A stretch of 13,714 nt of DNA. It comes from Spirochaeta sp. GTDB lineage: Bacteria > Spirochaetota > Spirochaetia > DSM-27196 > Alkalispirochaetaceae. The position numbers and the translations under genes were made by a program. Every line of letters begins with the position of its first letter. Position 1 is the stretch's first letter. The DNA lies in NCBI GenBank assembly GCA_007117185.1, contig SKHA01000311.1, positions 1-13,714 of the forward strand, given 5' to 3'. A model generated the notes under the pieces. It saw only the letters and a list, made by a program, of their open reading frames with translations. It ran no database searches and had not been told where the DNA came from. Of the stretch, positions 1 to 8,266 are shown piece by piece.

Positions 1-642
1 CGTCTGGAAGTGGCGGAGAAATCGCTCCGGGATCAGGCGATCCGTGCTCCCATAGCCGGGTTCATCGCCAGCAGGGGTGACAACGTGAGCCGGGGCAACT
101 CGCTGTCCCGAGGCGCCGTGGTTGCCAGAATCGTAGACCTGAGCTCTCTTGAGGTGGAGATCGGCGTGGGAGAGCGGGAGCTTCGGTTTGTGGCCACCGG
201 TGCCCCGGCGCTGGTCCACGTCCCGGGGTGCGGTGAACAGCGCTATCAGGCGCAGGTGCGTACCATCGCCGCCGGTTCCAGCGCCAGAACGGGGAGCTTC
301 CCCGTCGTCGTAGGGTGGGAAAACAGTTGTGAACGGGTGCGGTCAGGTATGAGTGCCTCCGTCCGCATCGTTGCGCAGGATGGAAATCCCCAGATTATTG
401 TTCCCGGCGTCTCTGTGCGAAGGGATGCCGATGGAACGTTTGTGTACGTCCCCGAGTCCACCCCGGAGGGAACCACCGCACAGCGACGTTCCGTTGTGGT
501 GGGCGAGCGCCTCGGTGAGCGGGTTCAGGTCCTGCAGGGGCTGCAGGAGGGAGACGTGGTCCTCACCACCGGGGTTACCACGTTGCGCCCGGGTGATCCC
601 GTGGAGGTCACGATCATTGGAACCTCAGGAGAAGTGCTGTGA
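1..642 (+). CDS. RND efflux periplasmic adaptor (HlyD/AcrA-type membrane fusion protein), 3' part
   Basis: This is the C-terminal 213 residues of a periplasmic adaptor that bridges an inner-membrane RND permease to an outer-membrane channel. The reading frame is open from base 1, so the GTG at 10 is an internal Val codon and the true start lies off the window. Seen in order: the end of the coiled coil (RLEVAEKSL), the second half of the lipoyl domain (IRAPIAGFIASRGDNVSRG, the usual 'IRAP..G' signature), a beta-barrel segment starting near DLSSLEVEIGVGE, and a membrane-proximal domain ending in LQEGDVVLTTGV and LRPGDPVEV. Any signal peptide or lipobox is outside the window. Its stop overlaps the permease start (GTGA, 639-642), which implies translational coupling. 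The family is clear. The substrate is unknown. Confidence 0.92.
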   Translation, partial: RLEVAEKSLRDQAIRAPIAGFIASRGDNVSRGNSLSRGAVVARIVDLSSLEVEIGVGERELRFVATGAPALVHVPGCGEQRYQAQVRTIAAGSSARTGSFPVVVGWENSCERVRSGMSASVRIVAQDGNPQIIVPGVSVRRDADGTFVYVPESTPEGTTAQRRSVVVGERLGERVQVLQGLQEGDVVLTTGVTTLRPGDPVEVTIIGTSGEVL

Positions 643-3600
643 CGATCGGGCAATTCTCCGTTCGTAACCCCGTCCTGATCAATCTGGGGATGATTTTTGT
701 TCTCATCGCCGGCTTCTTCAGTTTGAGTCGGCTGCCCCAGGAGCAGTTCGCCGAGGTTCCATTCTATTTTGTCAATATCGTCGTTCCCTACCCCGGCGTC
801 TCCGCTGAGGATATCGAACAGAGTGTCACTGTCCGGATCGAGAACGAAATGTCCGGGCTCAACCAGCTCAACGAGATTCAGTCGGTAACCACAGACGGCC
901 TCTCCCGGGTGACGCTGCAGTTTGACCAGGATATCAGCGATCGGCAGTTTCGCGAGGCTTTTCAGGAGGTGCAGAACCGCTTCACCAACCTGAGCCTGCC
1001 CGCCGGGACGCTTCAACCGTCCATTTCGGAGTTCTCCACCAACGACTTTCTCCCGGTTATCGAGGTGGTCCTCCACGGCGGTGCTGACTACGGTGAGCTG
1101 AACCTGGCGGCCCGCACCCTGCAGGAGCGACTGCGGGGCATTCGCGAGGTCTCAGGGGTGACTTTAGTAGGCTCCCGGGACCGGCAGATCCAGGTGGAGC
1201 TGGACAGGACGAGAATGGAGTCCCTCGGCATCTCATTGAACGAGGTGACCAACGCGATCCGAGGCCAGAACATCACCGTTCCCGGTGGGACCCTGCGCAC
1301 CTCCAGCCGAGAGTTCCTGCTCCGGACCGTTGGCCAGCGGGAGACGGCTGAGCAGTTTCGAGGGATCGTGATTCGCGACGGTGGAGCGTCTTCCCAGGGG
1401 TTGATCGTCCTTTCCGACGTGGCCGCTATCAAAACGGGATTTGACCTGGATGGAACCACAGCCCGCTTCAACGGTGAAGAAGCGATCACCCTGCGGGTGG
1501 CAAAGATTCCCGGCGGCAGCTCTATCGATATCGTTGACGGGGTGAATCGGGAAGTTCAGCGCTTTTCCAGCCTGCTGCCTGACGGTGTATCGGTCTCCTT
1601 CGTCAACGATTCGACGTTCCAGATTCGGGACAGTCTGGACGTTCTCGTCTCCAACGCGATCTTCGGGCTGGCATTGCTTGTTCTTATCTTGCTGATCTTC
1701 GTTGGTGTTCGCAACGCGATCATGACGGCGATCGGTATTCCCATTACCTTTGCCCTTACCTTTATCACCCTGGACTTTCTGGGAGAAACCCTCAACGGCA
1801 ACACCCTCTTCGGTCTGGTTCTGGTTCTTGGCCTCATTGTTGATCACGCCATCGTAATCGTTGAGAACAGTTTCCGGTTGCAGCAGGAGCTGGGGATGTC
1901 CCGGCACGACGCGGCGATCAAGGGGGTGAATCAGGTGATCGTTCCGGTGATCGCCGCGACCCTCACCACCGTGGCCGCCTTTATGCCCCTTACCCTCCTT
2001 CCCGGAATCATCGGTCGTTTCCTCCGGGTGGTTCCCATCACCGTCAGTATCGCCCTCATTGCTTCAACCTTCGAAGCAGCGGTATTCTTGCCCTCCCACT
2101 TTGCGGACTGGCCCGGCAAGACCCGGCAGAAGAAGCGGGACGGGATCTTCGTCTCCCTCCGTAACGGGTTTCGACGCCTTCTTGACACGCTGTACGGTCG
2201 GCGTGGCCTGGTTGCGATCGGGGCGCTACTGGTGGTTATCCTGGTTTTCTCCCGAATCGGAACGATTGAGCAGAACCTCTTTTCCTCCGAGGACGCCTCG
2301 CTCTTCTATGTGGAGATCGAGTTGCCCCCAGGGAGCCCCATCGAGCGCACCGACGCGGTGGTGCGGCAGTTCGAGAACAGTCTTCTGCCCCTGGTGGGCA
2401 ACGGCGAGGTCCTGGCGGTGAACTCCTTTGTGGGGTTTCAGGGCAGTCAGTCCGAGAACGTCCGTCAGTCCAACGTGGCTCAGATCGTGGTGGACCTGGT
2501 GGAGGTTAAAGAGGGGCGGACCCGCTCCGTGACCGAGGTGATGGACGAGGCCCAGCAGATGACACGGATGATTCCCGGCGCGGAAGAGGTTCGCTTCCGG
2601 AAGCAGCAGGGCGGCCCCCCCACGGATGCGCCGGTGGTGTTTCGTCTCTTTGGTGACAGTTTCGAGGAGTTGCGCCGGGTCACCGTAGCGATGCAGGATC
2701 AGCTGGCGGAGTATCCCGAGCTGTTCAACATCCGCAGCAACCTGGATGAGGGAACTCCGGAGATTCGTGTCAGAATCGACGAGGATCGAGCCGCTGAGTT
2801 CGGCCTCAGTACCCAGCTGGTAGGGCAGTACATCCGCGGTTCCTTTGATGGGGTGGTGGCCGGAACGGTGTTCGCCGACAACGAGGAGACTGATGTTATC
2901 GTTCGCTACGCCCGCAATGGAGCGGCCTCAATTGAAGAGTTGACCCAGCTCAGCATTCCCACTCCCGACGGTCGACGAATCCCCTTCAGCGCAGTGGCAT
3001 CCCTGGAAGAGGGCGCCTCAATCAGCGCGATCCGGCGGATCGACGGAAGCCGGGAGGTGACCATCGAGGCGGACGCCTTTGTCGCCAGCGGTGTTCCAGG
3101 GATCAACAGCGCGGTTCAGCAGCGGTTCTTCGACGAGCTGCAGGAGGCGAACCCCGGAGTGACCCTGGACGTGGGCGGGCAGTTTGCAGAGTTTGCCAAC
3201 ATCCTTCGGGATATTCTGCAGGTATTCGTGATCGGACTGCTTCTGATCTACATCATCCTGGCAACCCAGTTCAACTCGTACTCGCAGCCCCTTCTCATTC
3301 TTCTGACCGTCCCCTTCGCGTTTGTCGGGGTGGTCCTCTTTCTGCTGATCTCAAGCACCCCCCTCTCGACGACGGTGATCTACGCCACGGTGGCGCTGGC
3401 GGGGATCGCGGTTAACGATACAATTGTGCTGGTCTCATTCGCCAACGAGTCGCGTCGGGATCACGGTCTGGCCCCTGGTGAAGCGGTGGTGTCCGCAGCT
3501 GAGACCAGGCTGCGACCGATCCTGCTCACCTCGCTGACGACGATAGCAGGGTTGCTGCCTACGGCGTTGGGCATTGGCGGAACCTCGGTGGTATGGGGTC

Positions 3601-3797
3601 CCATGGCGAGTACCATAATCTTCGGGCTGATCTTTTCTACCATAACCACCCTGATTATCGTTCCCAGTTTCTACGGTCTGTTATACGACCGGGCGAAGCG
3701 GGACGCACGACGGCAGCGACGCCGGGACAGGCGGGAGGCGAAGCGGAACGCCCGACAACAGGCGGCAGGTGGTGCCGAGGAACGACGGGGAGCATGA
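639..3797 (+). CDS. RND-family efflux permease (AcrB/HAE1-like), 1052 aa
   Basis: Inner-membrane proton-driven exporter and engine of the tripartite pump. Length and architecture fit the family. TM1 is near residues 12-30 and is followed by a first porter loop. TM2-6 span about 335-485 and TM7 about 523-540. A second porter loop follows, and TM8-12 span about 860-1015. The GTG start is preceded by AGGAGA at 627-632 with 6 nt spacing and overlaps the adaptor stop. The TM4 motif reads GLIVDHAIVIVEN. D402 matches AcrB D407, but H403 sits where AcrB has D408. TM10 reads AGIAVNDTIVLVSFAN, so N926-D927 stand where AcrB has K940-N941. The Asn-Asp pair in TM10 is known in other RND subgroups; the His in TM4 is the odd residue. 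The last ~35 residues form an Arg-rich cytoplasmic tail. The substrate (drug, lipid or other) cannot be read from sequence. Confidence 0.95.
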   Translation: MTIGQFSVRNPVLINLGMIFVLIAGFFSLSRLPQEQFAEVPFYFVNIVVPYPGVSAEDIEQSVTVRIENEMSGLNQLNEIQSVTTDGLSRVTLQFDQDISDRQFREAFQEVQNRFTNLSLPAGTLQPSISEFSTNDFLPVIEVVLHGGADYGELNLAARTLQERLRGIREVSGVTLVGSRDRQIQVELDRTRMESLGISLNEVTNAIRGQNITVPGGTLRTSSREFLLRTVGQRETAEQFRGIVIRDGGASSQGLIVLSDVAAIKTGFDLDGTTARFNGEEAITLRVAKIPGGSSIDIVDGVNREVQRFSSLLPDGVSVSFVNDSTFQIRDSLDVLVSNAIFGLALLVLILLIFVGVRNAIMTAIGIPITFALTFITLDFLGETLNGNTLFGLVLVLGLIVDHAIVIVENSFRLQQELGMSRHDAAIKGVNQVIVPVIAATLTTVAAFMPLTLLPGIIGRFLRVVPITVSIALIASTFEAAVFLPSHFADWPGKTRQKKRDGIFVSLRNGFRRLLDTLYGRRGLVAIGALLVVILVFSRIGTIEQNLFSSEDASLFYVEIELPPGSPIERTDAVVRQFENSLLPLVGNGEVLAVNSFVGFQGSQSENVRQSNVAQIVVDLVEVKEGRTRSVTEVMDEAQQMTRMIPGAEEVRFRKQQGGPPTDAPVVFRLFGDSFEELRRVTVAMQDQLAEYPELFNIRSNLDEGTPEIRVRIDEDRAAEFGLSTQLVGQYIRGSFDGVVAGTVFADNEETDVIVRYARNGAASIEELTQLSIPTPDGRRIPFSAVASLEEGASISAIRRIDGSREVTIEADAFVASGVPGINSAVQQRFFDELQEANPGVTLDVGGQFAEFANILRDILQVFVIGLLLIYIILATQFNSYSQPLLILLTVPFAFVGVVLFLLISSTPLSTTVIYATVALAGIAVNDTIVLVSFANESRRDHGLAPGEAVVSAAETRLRPILLTSLTTIAGLLPTALGIGGTSVVWGPMASTIIFGLIFSTITTLIIVPSFYGLLYDRAKRDARRQRRRDRREAKRNARQQAAGGAEERRGA

Positions 3798-5302
3798 TGA
3801 ACAAACAAACAATGTTGCGTGCCCTTGTGGCGTTGGTGCTGTTCACCGGTGTGGCCGCCGCCGCAGCCGGTGAGGAGTTGACGGTTCAGATGGTGGTTCA
3901 GGGTGTTCTGGAGTCGGATACCGGTGTGCGATCCTCACAGAACCGGGTTCTTCAGGCGCAGGAGCGGTACCGCCTGGCCCTGACCGGGACGCAGCCGCGT
4001 CTGGATCTTGAGGTGCGGCCGTATTCCCGGGATCAGCGACGGGTCCCCGGAGGAACCGGTGGAACGACAGTTGACACGGTGACCCAGAGCGTCGGCGCGG
4101 GTCTGCAGCTCACCCAGCGGCTGCCCACCAGCGGGGTGTTGAGCGCCGGACTCGATTACGGTATTGAGTTACAGGGCGGGGACGCGGCGACAGAGTGGCG
4201 TCAGGTACCCCAGGTCTCCTTTTCCTGGAACCAGCCCCTCTTCGGCGGGGGGGAGCTGATCGGAACCCGGGTCTTCCAGGCGGGGTTGCGCAATACCGAG
4301 ATCGGGCTGGAACTGGCTCGCCTCCAGGATCGGCAATCCCGCAACGGGGTGATCAGGGAGGCGCTGCAGTTATTTGTGCAGGTGGCCAATCTGCGCAGCA
4401 CCGTGGAACTTCTGGAGGCGACCATCGCGCTGCTTGGTGAGCAGCTCGCCTCTGCGGAGCTTGATCGACAGCAGGGCCTCATCTCCGACACCGCCCTGCT
4501 GTCGCTGCAGGTGACCCTTAACGGCCGCCGGGAGGCGCTCTTCTCCACGCAACTGCAGCTGCTGCAGGTTGAACAGCTGCTGGCCCGTACCATCGGCCGA
4601 AACACCCTGGAAGGGGAGCAGCTGGCGGGAGAACTGCCGGCTGTGGATCTTGCTGTTGATCTTTCAGGAATCGAAGGCGCCGCCGGACTGACCGAGGTCG
4701 TCCAAGAGAACCCAGTGCTGGGCTCCCGGGAGCTGGCAATTGAGCAGGCAGAGCGGACCATTACGGTGAACAGCGCCGCTGACCGGCCATCCCTGACGGT
4801 ATTTGCCCGGGCCCAGCCGGTCTATTCCTCGGTGCGGCCCGAGAGGGACTCCTTCGGTGCGTCCTTTCCGGATCTCTTCGCGGACGACGCCGGGGTTCAG
4901 TCTACCCTGGGGGTGACCCTCACGGTACCGCTGCTTACCGGTCAGCAACGGGAGTATCGCCAGCGGATCGATGAACTGTCCCGGCAGAGCGCCGTTCTTG
5001 AGCGGAGCGACGCCGAGCGGGTTCTGGCGAATCAACTGCGGACCCTTTTAACCAGTCGGCGCTTCCTTGAGCAGCGTCTGGGGCTGATCGACACGGACCT
5101 GTCCTACGAGCGCCAGCGGGTGGCCAACGAGCAGACCCTTCTGGACGCAGGAGTCAGTACGGAGCTACGCCTGCGGGAAGTGCGTCTGGATCTGCGATCC
5201 CGGGAAAACGAACGGCAACGGGTGACTGGCGAGCTGTTTCTCAACAGCCTGGAGATCCTCACCGTTCTCGGCGATGATCTCGCCGCGAGAGTCGCCCCGT
5301 AG
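3794..5302 (+). CDS. TolC-like outer-membrane efflux protein (OEP family), 502 aa
   Basis: Outer-membrane channel-tunnel partner of the upstream adaptor and permease. The start is taken at ATG 3794, which overlaps the permease stop as ATGA. The adjacent ATG at 3797 is equally possible and is better spaced from GGGGAG at 3787-3792. The N-terminus MMNKQTMLRA followed by a hydrophobic run ending AAAAAG is a Sec signal peptide, with cleavage near residue 25. There is no lipobox Cys, so it is not an OprM-type lipoprotein. Two OEP halves follow. The first has a strand-like WNQPLFGGGELIG and then long Gln/Leu/Glu-rich helices. The second has VTLTVPLLTGQQREYRQRI and a helix with AGVSTELRLREVRLDLRSR. 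This two-fold repeat is typical of TolC homologues. It is the last gene of the operon. Confidence 0.93.
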   Translation: MMNKQTMLRALVALVLFTGVAAAAAGEELTVQMVVQGVLESDTGVRSSQNRVLQAQERYRLALTGTQPRLDLEVRPYSRDQRRVPGGTGGTTVDTVTQSVGAGLQLTQRLPTSGVLSAGLDYGIELQGGDAATEWRQVPQVSFSWNQPLFGGGELIGTRVFQAGLRNTEIGLELARLQDRQSRNGVIREALQLFVQVANLRSTVELLEATIALLGEQLASAELDRQQGLISDTALLSLQVTLNGRREALFSTQLQLLQVEQLLARTIGRNTLEGEQLAGELPAVDLAVDLSGIEGAAGLTEVVQENPVLGSRELAIEQAERTITVNSAADRPSLTVFARAQPVYSSVRPERDSFGASFPDLFADDAGVQSTLGVTLTVPLLTGQQREYRQRIDELSRQSAVLERSDAERVLANQLRTLLTSRRFLEQRLGLIDTDLSYERQRVANEQTLLDAGVSTELRLREVRLDLRSRENERQRVTGELFLNSLEILTVLGDDLAARVAP

Positions 5303-5321
5303 CATCCCCCCGCTGCTGACC

Positions 5322-5353
5322 GCTGTTGCTGCCGCTATTCCGGCAGCAGCAGC
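5322..5353. terminator. Hairpin between convergent genes, possible bidirectional terminator without a U-tract
   Basis: GCTGTTGCTGCCG (5322-5334) pairs with CGGCAGCAGCAGC (5341-5353) around the 6-nt loop CTATTC. That is 13 pairs including one G-U wobble on the + transcript. It begins 20 bases after the outer-membrane factor stop. Its right arm encodes the last LLLLPE residues of the M16 peptidase, whose stop codon lies in the loop. No run of T follows on either strand, so it is not a textbook intrinsic terminator. It may stabilise 3' ends or pause polymerase for both convergent units. Confidence 0.5.
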
Positions 5354-8145
5354 AGCTGCAGGCGCTGCTCCGGTTTGAGGTAGCGGCGCGCCACATCCTG
5401 AATGTCTTCTGCGGTGAGCGCCTCAATCAGATCAGGAAACTCCAGAATCGTCTCCAGAGGTCGTCCGTGTTCAATAGCGAACTGTAAATTGGCCAACCAG
5501 TAGTCGTTGTCCCGAATGGACTGCCGGAGGGTTTCCCGTTGTTGCGCTTTTACCCGCTCCAGATAGTCGTCCCGGACTGGACGGGTTCGCAGGTCTTCCA
5601 CCACCCTGAGGGCACTGTCGATCAGTTCATCGCTTCGCTGCGGGTCCATCCCGAAGAAGATCTGCATGAACGCCCGTGGGATGGGAAACCGGTTTCGCCA
5701 GCCGGCGGCGCCCACGCCGTAGGTTCCTCCTGCTTCTTCACGAATCGTTTCCCGCAGTACGATCGTTGCCACATCGGCCAGGCTGTTGAAGCGGTGGTTT
5801 TCTTCCCGTGACCAGTTGTACTCGGACTGGAAGATGATTCCCACCTGCGCCACCGGTTCGCTGCCGGCACGAATGATCTCCGTCACCGCCGTTTCGGGGT
5901 ATTCGAAGTTGTTGTCCCGAACCGTTTCCACGAAACCGGCCGTACCGGAACCGGGTATTGATCCCAGGTAGCGTTCCGCCAGATCCGCGGCGACATCCAG
6001 GGTGACGCTGCCGGTTATCACCAGGATAAAATCAGCGGGATCGGCGAATCGCTCTGCAAACACCTGCTCAAGTGCAGGGACGGTCACCGTGGTGAGTCGC
6101 TGCGGACTGATCGGGCCCAGCCGGGGATCCCCGGCGGCGTAGAGTTCCTGAAACCTGCGGGAGAACTGTCCTTGCGGCGAGGCCATTGCCCCGGAGATCG
6201 ACTGCAACGTGCTCCTGCGCACCGTTTCCAGCGCTGAGGTATCAAAACGCGGCTCGGTAAAGAGGAGAGAGATCATCTGGAAGAGTACTTCCAGATCCGC
6301 CCCCCTGGCGGCCCCGCGAAATCCTTCGGAGGTGAGACTGATCCGGGTGGTCAGGTCCACCGAGCGCCCGGAGAGAAAACGCTGCAGCTGGGACGCGCTG
6401 AACGCGCCCAGCCCGCTTTCCTGAAGTACTGACGGAGCGAGGCGGGCGGCGGTGACCAGCGGTTCATCCACCAGGGACAGTCCACCTGGACTGAACCCGG
6501 AGACGAGAATCTCATCTTCCCGGAAATCTGTTTCCTTGATATAGACCCGCATCCCGTTCTCCAGGAGGAGCTCGGTGGTACCAACCGCCTGGTGCTCCTG
6601 TCGGGAGACGACTTCACCCCGGGGGGGCTCCACCGGAATGAGGGTGGTGATCGACTCAGTGTCGTCCGGGGGATCGAGATCGGCAACCCGGGCCTGTTCA
6701 ATCGCAACACGAAATACCCGATCGTCCGGCAGGGAGCCGCCATCATCGCGCAACCCTGCCAGGATCACAACGTCGTCGTCATCAGATCCGCCGGCAAAGC
6801 TGCGGGCCGTCGCCGAGACTTCGGCGATCTCTATCCCCGGCAGCAGCCGTTGATACAACTGGTACTCCCATTCGATTCCCGGTACCGGCTCTCCCTGGGT
6901 CCAGTGACGAACCAGCTCATCGGCGAGGGTGGCCGAAGGCTGGTTGCGGGCGTTGACCCACGCCTGCTCCATTGATTGAAGGAATCGCGCCCGGGCCCGG
7001 GCCAGCTCAGACTCCAGGACGCCGAAACGGAGCCCCCGTTCGAGCTCGGTGCTGAGCAGGGCCAGCGCCTCGGGAGCCATCCCGTCCCGAGCTGTGGCCG
7101 AGGCGACAGTTATCTCGGTGTCCCTGACGAAGCGGCTCCAACCCACCCCCGCGGATATGATCGGCCCATCCGGGTCACGGGCCAGTTCCCGCAGACGTTC
7201 GTTCATGATCGACGCGTACAGTGAACGTACCAGCATCTGCCGATAGTCTCTCTCGGTGCGGAACGGCAGCGGGTCCTGGAGGCGATACAACGCTACCGTG
7301 TTTCGGGTCGCTTCCCGATCCGAGGCGACGCTGATTCGGGTACCCGCTATCCGCGGTACAGAAAAATAGTCCCGCTGAAGCGCTGCGTCCGGGGTGGGGA
7401 TACCGCCGAGATGCACCCTAATCAGCCGTTCAAGTTCCGCTGCCGGCAGGTCTCCTACCGCGATGATCGCCATGTTGTCCGGGCGGTACCAGCGGGTGTA
7501 GTAGCCGATCAGGTCCTCCCGGGACGCGCTGCGGACTACATCCATCTCACCGATGGGAAGGCGACTGGCGTAGTGCGAGTCTTCCAGCAGGACGGGAATG
7601 TGTTGATCGAGTATCCGCGCTTGAGCGCCCCGACCACGACGCCATTCCTCCACGATCACCCCCCGTTCGCTCTGGATCTGTGCCGGTTCAAAGGTGACTG
7701 CAGAGGCCCACTGCTGGAGTACCCGGAAGCCCCGCTCAAGGGATGGTCGATCATCTGCGGGCAGGTCAAGTTTGTAGACCGTCTCGTCAAAACTGGTGTA
7801 TGCGTTTATGTCCGGACCAAACCGGATTCCCAGACTCTCCAGGTAGGAGACAAGCTCACCCTCGGGAAACTCTTCGGTCCCGTTGAACGCCATGTGTTCC
7901 ACAAAGTGGGCCAGCCCCTGTTCGTGCTCTTGCTCCTGCACGCTTCCCGCGTTGACCACCAGCCTCAGAACCACCCGTCCCTCCGGCCAGCCATGGGAGC
8001 GGACGAAAAAGTCCATGCCGTTCTCCAGGGTTCCCTGACGAACATCCGGGGCCAGGGGTAGAGACTGCTCCCGCTGCCCTGCTGCGGGGAGCAGTGCCGT
8101 CGTGAGAAACAGGATGATGATCACCAGTACCGTCGTTCGCTTCAT
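5335..8145 (-). CDS. Periplasmic M16 zinc metallopeptidase, PqqL/pitrilysin-like, 936 aa
   Basis: A secreted insulinase-superfamily protease. The start is ATG at 8145 because it begins a clear Sec signal peptide (MKRTTVLVIIILFL, cleavage near residue 23). A GTG at 8187 would add 14 polar residues in front. Neither start has a good Shine-Dalgarno sequence. The inverted zinc motif HFVEH gives H80, E83 and H84. The third ligand is E167 in ERGVIVEEWRR, with E160 matching pitrilysin E162. The segments EHMAFNGTEEFPEGE and DINAYTSFDETVY closely resemble E. coli PqqL, and the length matches (PqqL is about 930 aa). The C-terminal half lacks HxxEH, as is normal, but has the GGTYGVG segment (about 806-812) typical of this half. 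It probably degrades peptides in the periplasm. The substrate is unknown. It is transcribed alone, divergent from the rrf2-like gene. Confidence 0.93.
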   Translation of the reverse strand: MKRTTVLVIIILFLTTALLPAAGQREQSLPLAPDVRQGTLENGMDFFVRSHGWPEGRVVLRLVVNAGSVQEQEHEQGLAHFVEHMAFNGTEEFPEGELVSYLESLGIRFGPDINAYTSFDETVYKLDLPADDRPSLERGFRVLQQWASAVTFEPAQIQSERGVIVEEWRRGRGAQARILDQHIPVLLEDSHYASRLPIGEMDVVRSASREDLIGYYTRWYRPDNMAIIAVGDLPAAELERLIRVHLGGIPTPDAALQRDYFSVPRIAGTRISVASDREATRNTVALYRLQDPLPFRTERDYRQMLVRSLYASIMNERLRELARDPDGPIISAGVGWSRFVRDTEITVASATARDGMAPEALALLSTELERGLRFGVLESELARARARFLQSMEQAWVNARNQPSATLADELVRHWTQGEPVPGIEWEYQLYQRLLPGIEIAEVSATARSFAGGSDDDDVVILAGLRDDGGSLPDDRVFRVAIEQARVADLDPPDDTESITTLIPVEPPRGEVVSRQEHQAVGTTELLLENGMRVYIKETDFREDEILVSGFSPGGLSLVDEPLVTAARLAPSVLQESGLGAFSASQLQRFLSGRSVDLTTRISLTSEGFRGAARGADLEVLFQMISLLFTEPRFDTSALETVRRSTLQSISGAMASPQGQFSRRFQELYAAGDPRLGPISPQRLTTVTVPALEQVFAERFADPADFILVITGSVTLDVAADLAERYLGSIPGSGTAGFVETVRDNNFEYPETAVTEIIRAGSEPVAQVGIIFQSEYNWSREENHRFNSLADVATIVLRETIREEAGGTYGVGAAGWRNRFPIPRAFMQIFFGMDPQRSDELIDSALRVVEDLRTRPVRDDYLERVKAQQRETLRQSIRDNDYWLANLQFAIEHGRPLETILEFPDLIEALTAEDIQDVARRYLKPEQRLQLLLLPE

Positions 8146-8211
8146 GGACAAACGATACGTGCTTTTCAACGAAAGGTCCACGATCACTGGAGAACAGATC
8201 GTCGAAAAAGG

Positions 8212-8240
8212 TTGACAAAAAAGAACAGGTAATATATACC
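8212..8240 (+). promoter_or_regulatory. Sigma-70-type promoter of the rrf2-metY operon
   Basis: A perfect -35 TTGACA (8212-8217) is followed after 17 bases by TATACC (8235-8240) as the -10. TATATA at 8233-8238 with a 15-base spacer is the alternative. It lies in an AT-rich gap that stands out from the GC-rich genes, about 27 bases upstream of the regulator's ATG. No equally good promoter for the divergent M16 gene was found in the gap. Confidence 0.7.
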
Positions 8241-8264
8241 TATAAACAGGTAGGAAATAAGGTA
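8224..8264. promoter_or_regulatory. Cluster of AGGTA/TACCT half-sites, likely Rrf2-family operator
   Basis: AGGTA occurs on the + strand at 8227-8231, 8248-8252 and 8260-8264, and its complement TACCT at 8237-8241. These form two interlocked inverted repeats, AGGTA-N5-TACCT and TACCT-N6-AGGTA. The longer word AACAGGTA repeats exactly at 8224-8231 and 8245-8252, 21 bases apart (two helical turns). AGGTAATAT repeats at 8227-8235 and 8260-8268. The sites cover the -10 and the leader up to the start codon, as expected for autorepression by the adjacent regulator. That the regulator binds here is inference. Confidence 0.55.
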
Positions 8265-8266
8265 AT

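Noticed and set aside
1233..1907. Long open frame of 224 codons antisense to the RND permease gene
   Set aside because: It lies fully inside a well-supported gene, has no family motif or ribosome binding site, and is the kind of antisense frame that GC-rich coding DNA produces by chance.
4201..4761. Ser/Arg-rich antisense frame inside the outer-membrane factor gene
   Set aside because: The composition (runs of Ser, Arg, Pro) is a codon-shadow signature; there are no domains and the sense gene is clear.
7411..8061. 216-codon frame on the + strand opposite the 5' half of the M16 gene
   Set aside because: The opposite strand encodes the HFVEH zinc site and clear M16 homology; this frame has no motif and no promoter.
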